Shown here piece by piece: positions 15,346-15,967 of a stretch of DNA of 15,967 nucleotides (the stretch's first letter is position 1; every line of letters begins with the position of its first letter). The notes beneath the pieces are model-generated. The model was not told where the DNA came from and searched no databases. It saw nothing but the letters and a program-made list of their open reading frames with translations. The stretch covers positions 1-15,967 of the forward strand of contig CANFUB010000029.1 in NCBI GenBank assembly GCA_947450015.1, written 5' to 3'. The position numbers were made by a program, and so were the translations under genes. The DNA comes from Bacteroidota bacterium. GTDB taxonomy: Bacteria; Bacteroidota; Bacteroidia; NS11-12g; UBA955.

Positions 15346-15419
15346 AAAGCAAAAACAAAAAATAAAAGAAGTTATAACTATTTGATAATCTATTGTTTAC
15401 AAATTTCCATGTGATTAAC

Positions 15420-15451
15420 CTTGTTAAATTGCGCATTTTTTTCTATTTTTC
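15420..15451 (+). promoter_or_regulatory. Candidate promoter of the right-edge lipoprotein gene
   Basis: A CTTG/TTGT sequence at 15420-15424 is followed after about 19 bp by TATTTTTC at 15444-15451. This resembles the Bacteroidota pair TTTG and TAnnTTTG, with the last base of the -7 box being C in place of G. The spacing is right. The predicted transcript would have a leader of about 17-20 nt before the ATG at 15474. Confidence 0.45.
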
Positions 15452-15473
15452 ACTTTTATACAATTTAAAAACC

Positions 15474-15967
15474 ATGATGCTAAAATCATCTGTTTTATTT
15501 TCTTTTTGCTTGTTATTGCTTGCTTCTTGTTCTAAAAAAGATGAAAAGCTAGTAACTGGCAATGTGCCTAAGAACTATGAAGATGTTCCAACCGTTAAGG
15601 TGGAAAATTATATCAATAGAGTGTATATCGATCTACTTGGTCGCGAGCCTTTAAATACCGAGAAATTAAGAGATGTTGGACTAATGCGGGACGGTAAATT
15701 AAGCTTTGAAACGAGAAAGAAAATTATCACCCGATTAATGACTGATTCCACTTTTGTGCCAGGCGATTCATCCTATAAAAAAGCCTATTATCAAAGAATC
15801 TATGATTTAACGAAAGCACGCTTGCTAGAAGGTGCGGAAGATGGAGAATTTGAAAGTCAAATTGGCATTTCGCAGTTTTCTTTGCTTTCATCTAGACTAT
15901 TAGGCGATTCCATTGGTGTTTTCTCAGCAATGGTAACCATCGATCGCTGTAAAAATGTTTTGCGCTC
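15474..15967 (+). CDS. Lipoprotein of unknown function, N-terminal part (partial)
   Basis: I translated 164 codons by hand from the ATG at 15474; the gene runs off the right edge. The signal peptide has Lys4, a hydrophobic run 7-17 and lipobox LASC with Cys at 19. A second Met codon directly follows the first, so either may be the start. After a polar linker (SKKDEKLVTGN), residues 46-59 read YINRVYIDLLGREP. This resembles the opening motif (VDRxYLDLLGRxP) of DUF1549-type domains found in planctomycete and Bacteroidota cytochrome-associated proteins. No CxxCH haem motif is visible in the part present. The remainder is helical and charged. Membership in that family is tentative. It is divergent from the nrnA-led array, with its own candidate promoter. 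Confidence 0.75.
   Translation, partial: MMLKSSVLFSFCLLLLASCSKKDEKLVTGNVPKNYEDVPTVKVENYINRVYIDLLGREPLNTEKLRDVGLMRDGKLSFETRKKIITRLMTDSTFVPGDSSYKKAYYQRIYDLTKARLLEGAEDGEFESQIGISQFSLLSSRLLGDSIGVFSAMVTIDRCKNVLR

Larger units (their letters stand above)
15134..15473. other. 340-bp divergent intergenic region
   Basis: This is the only long gene-free stretch in the window. It separates the NrnA-led minus-strand array from the lipoprotein gene on the plus strand. It is very AT-rich and holds two palindromes (15196-15213 and 15330-15345), a candidate promoter for each flanking gene, and no recognisable RNA gene or convincing small ORF. Confidence 0.8.

Overview
The window looks like the chromosome of a member of the Bacteroidota. 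The DNA is AT-rich. Several genes are preceded by the TAnnTTTG-type -7 element of that phylum, often very close to the start codon. Five proteins carry short lipoprotein signal peptides ending in an (A/P)(S/A/G)C lipobox. The gene families (S41 peptidase with a short PDZ-containing N-terminus, LuxE-like acyl synthetase, FKBP lipoproteins beside an NrnA-like phosphoesterase, a Tyr-rich BY-kinase) fit Bacteroidota. I cannot assign a genus.

Left region (1-2123, minus strand): the 5' part of an S41 C-terminal processing peptidase gene, running off the left edge; NAD kinase; and a small lipoprotein of unknown function with an Asp-rich, EF-hand-like loop. Middle region (2122-6453, plus strand): four tightly packed genes forming an apparent operon. 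They encode a LuxE/ANL-type acyl-activating enzyme, a CPBP-family membrane protein with an incomplete catalytic motif, a GT4 glycosyltransferase and a GT-C-like polytopic membrane protein. The first of these starts inside the start codon of the divergent lipoprotein gene, so there is no intergenic DNA between them.

Right region (6549-15133, minus strand): eight genes in one direction with gaps of 17 bp or less or short overlaps. In transcription order they are an NrnA-like DHH phosphoesterase, an FKBP-like lipoprotein with a degraded active site, a secreted double FKBP prolyl isomerase, rfbB, rfbA, a Wza/BexD-type export lipoprotein, a Wzc-type tyrosine autokinase with a Tyr/Gly repeat tail, and a CpsB/YwqE-type PHP phosphatase. 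The last five form the nucleotide-sugar, export and phospho-control core of a surface polysaccharide system. RfbA and RfbB supply dTDP-4-keto-6-deoxyglucose, the outer-membrane lipoprotein and kinase drive chain assembly and export, and the phosphatase resets the kinase. No Wzx flippase, Wzy polymerase, initiating glycosyltransferase, rfbC or rfbD is present here, so the pathway must be completed elsewhere. The convergent plus-strand operon may contribute glycosyltransferases or acyl modification, but this is inference.

Right edge (15134-15967): a 340-bp divergent intergenic region holding two palindromes and a candidate promoter, followed by the 5' part of a lipoprotein gene that runs off the window. 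I see no rRNA, tRNA, insertion sequence, prophage or CRISPR array.
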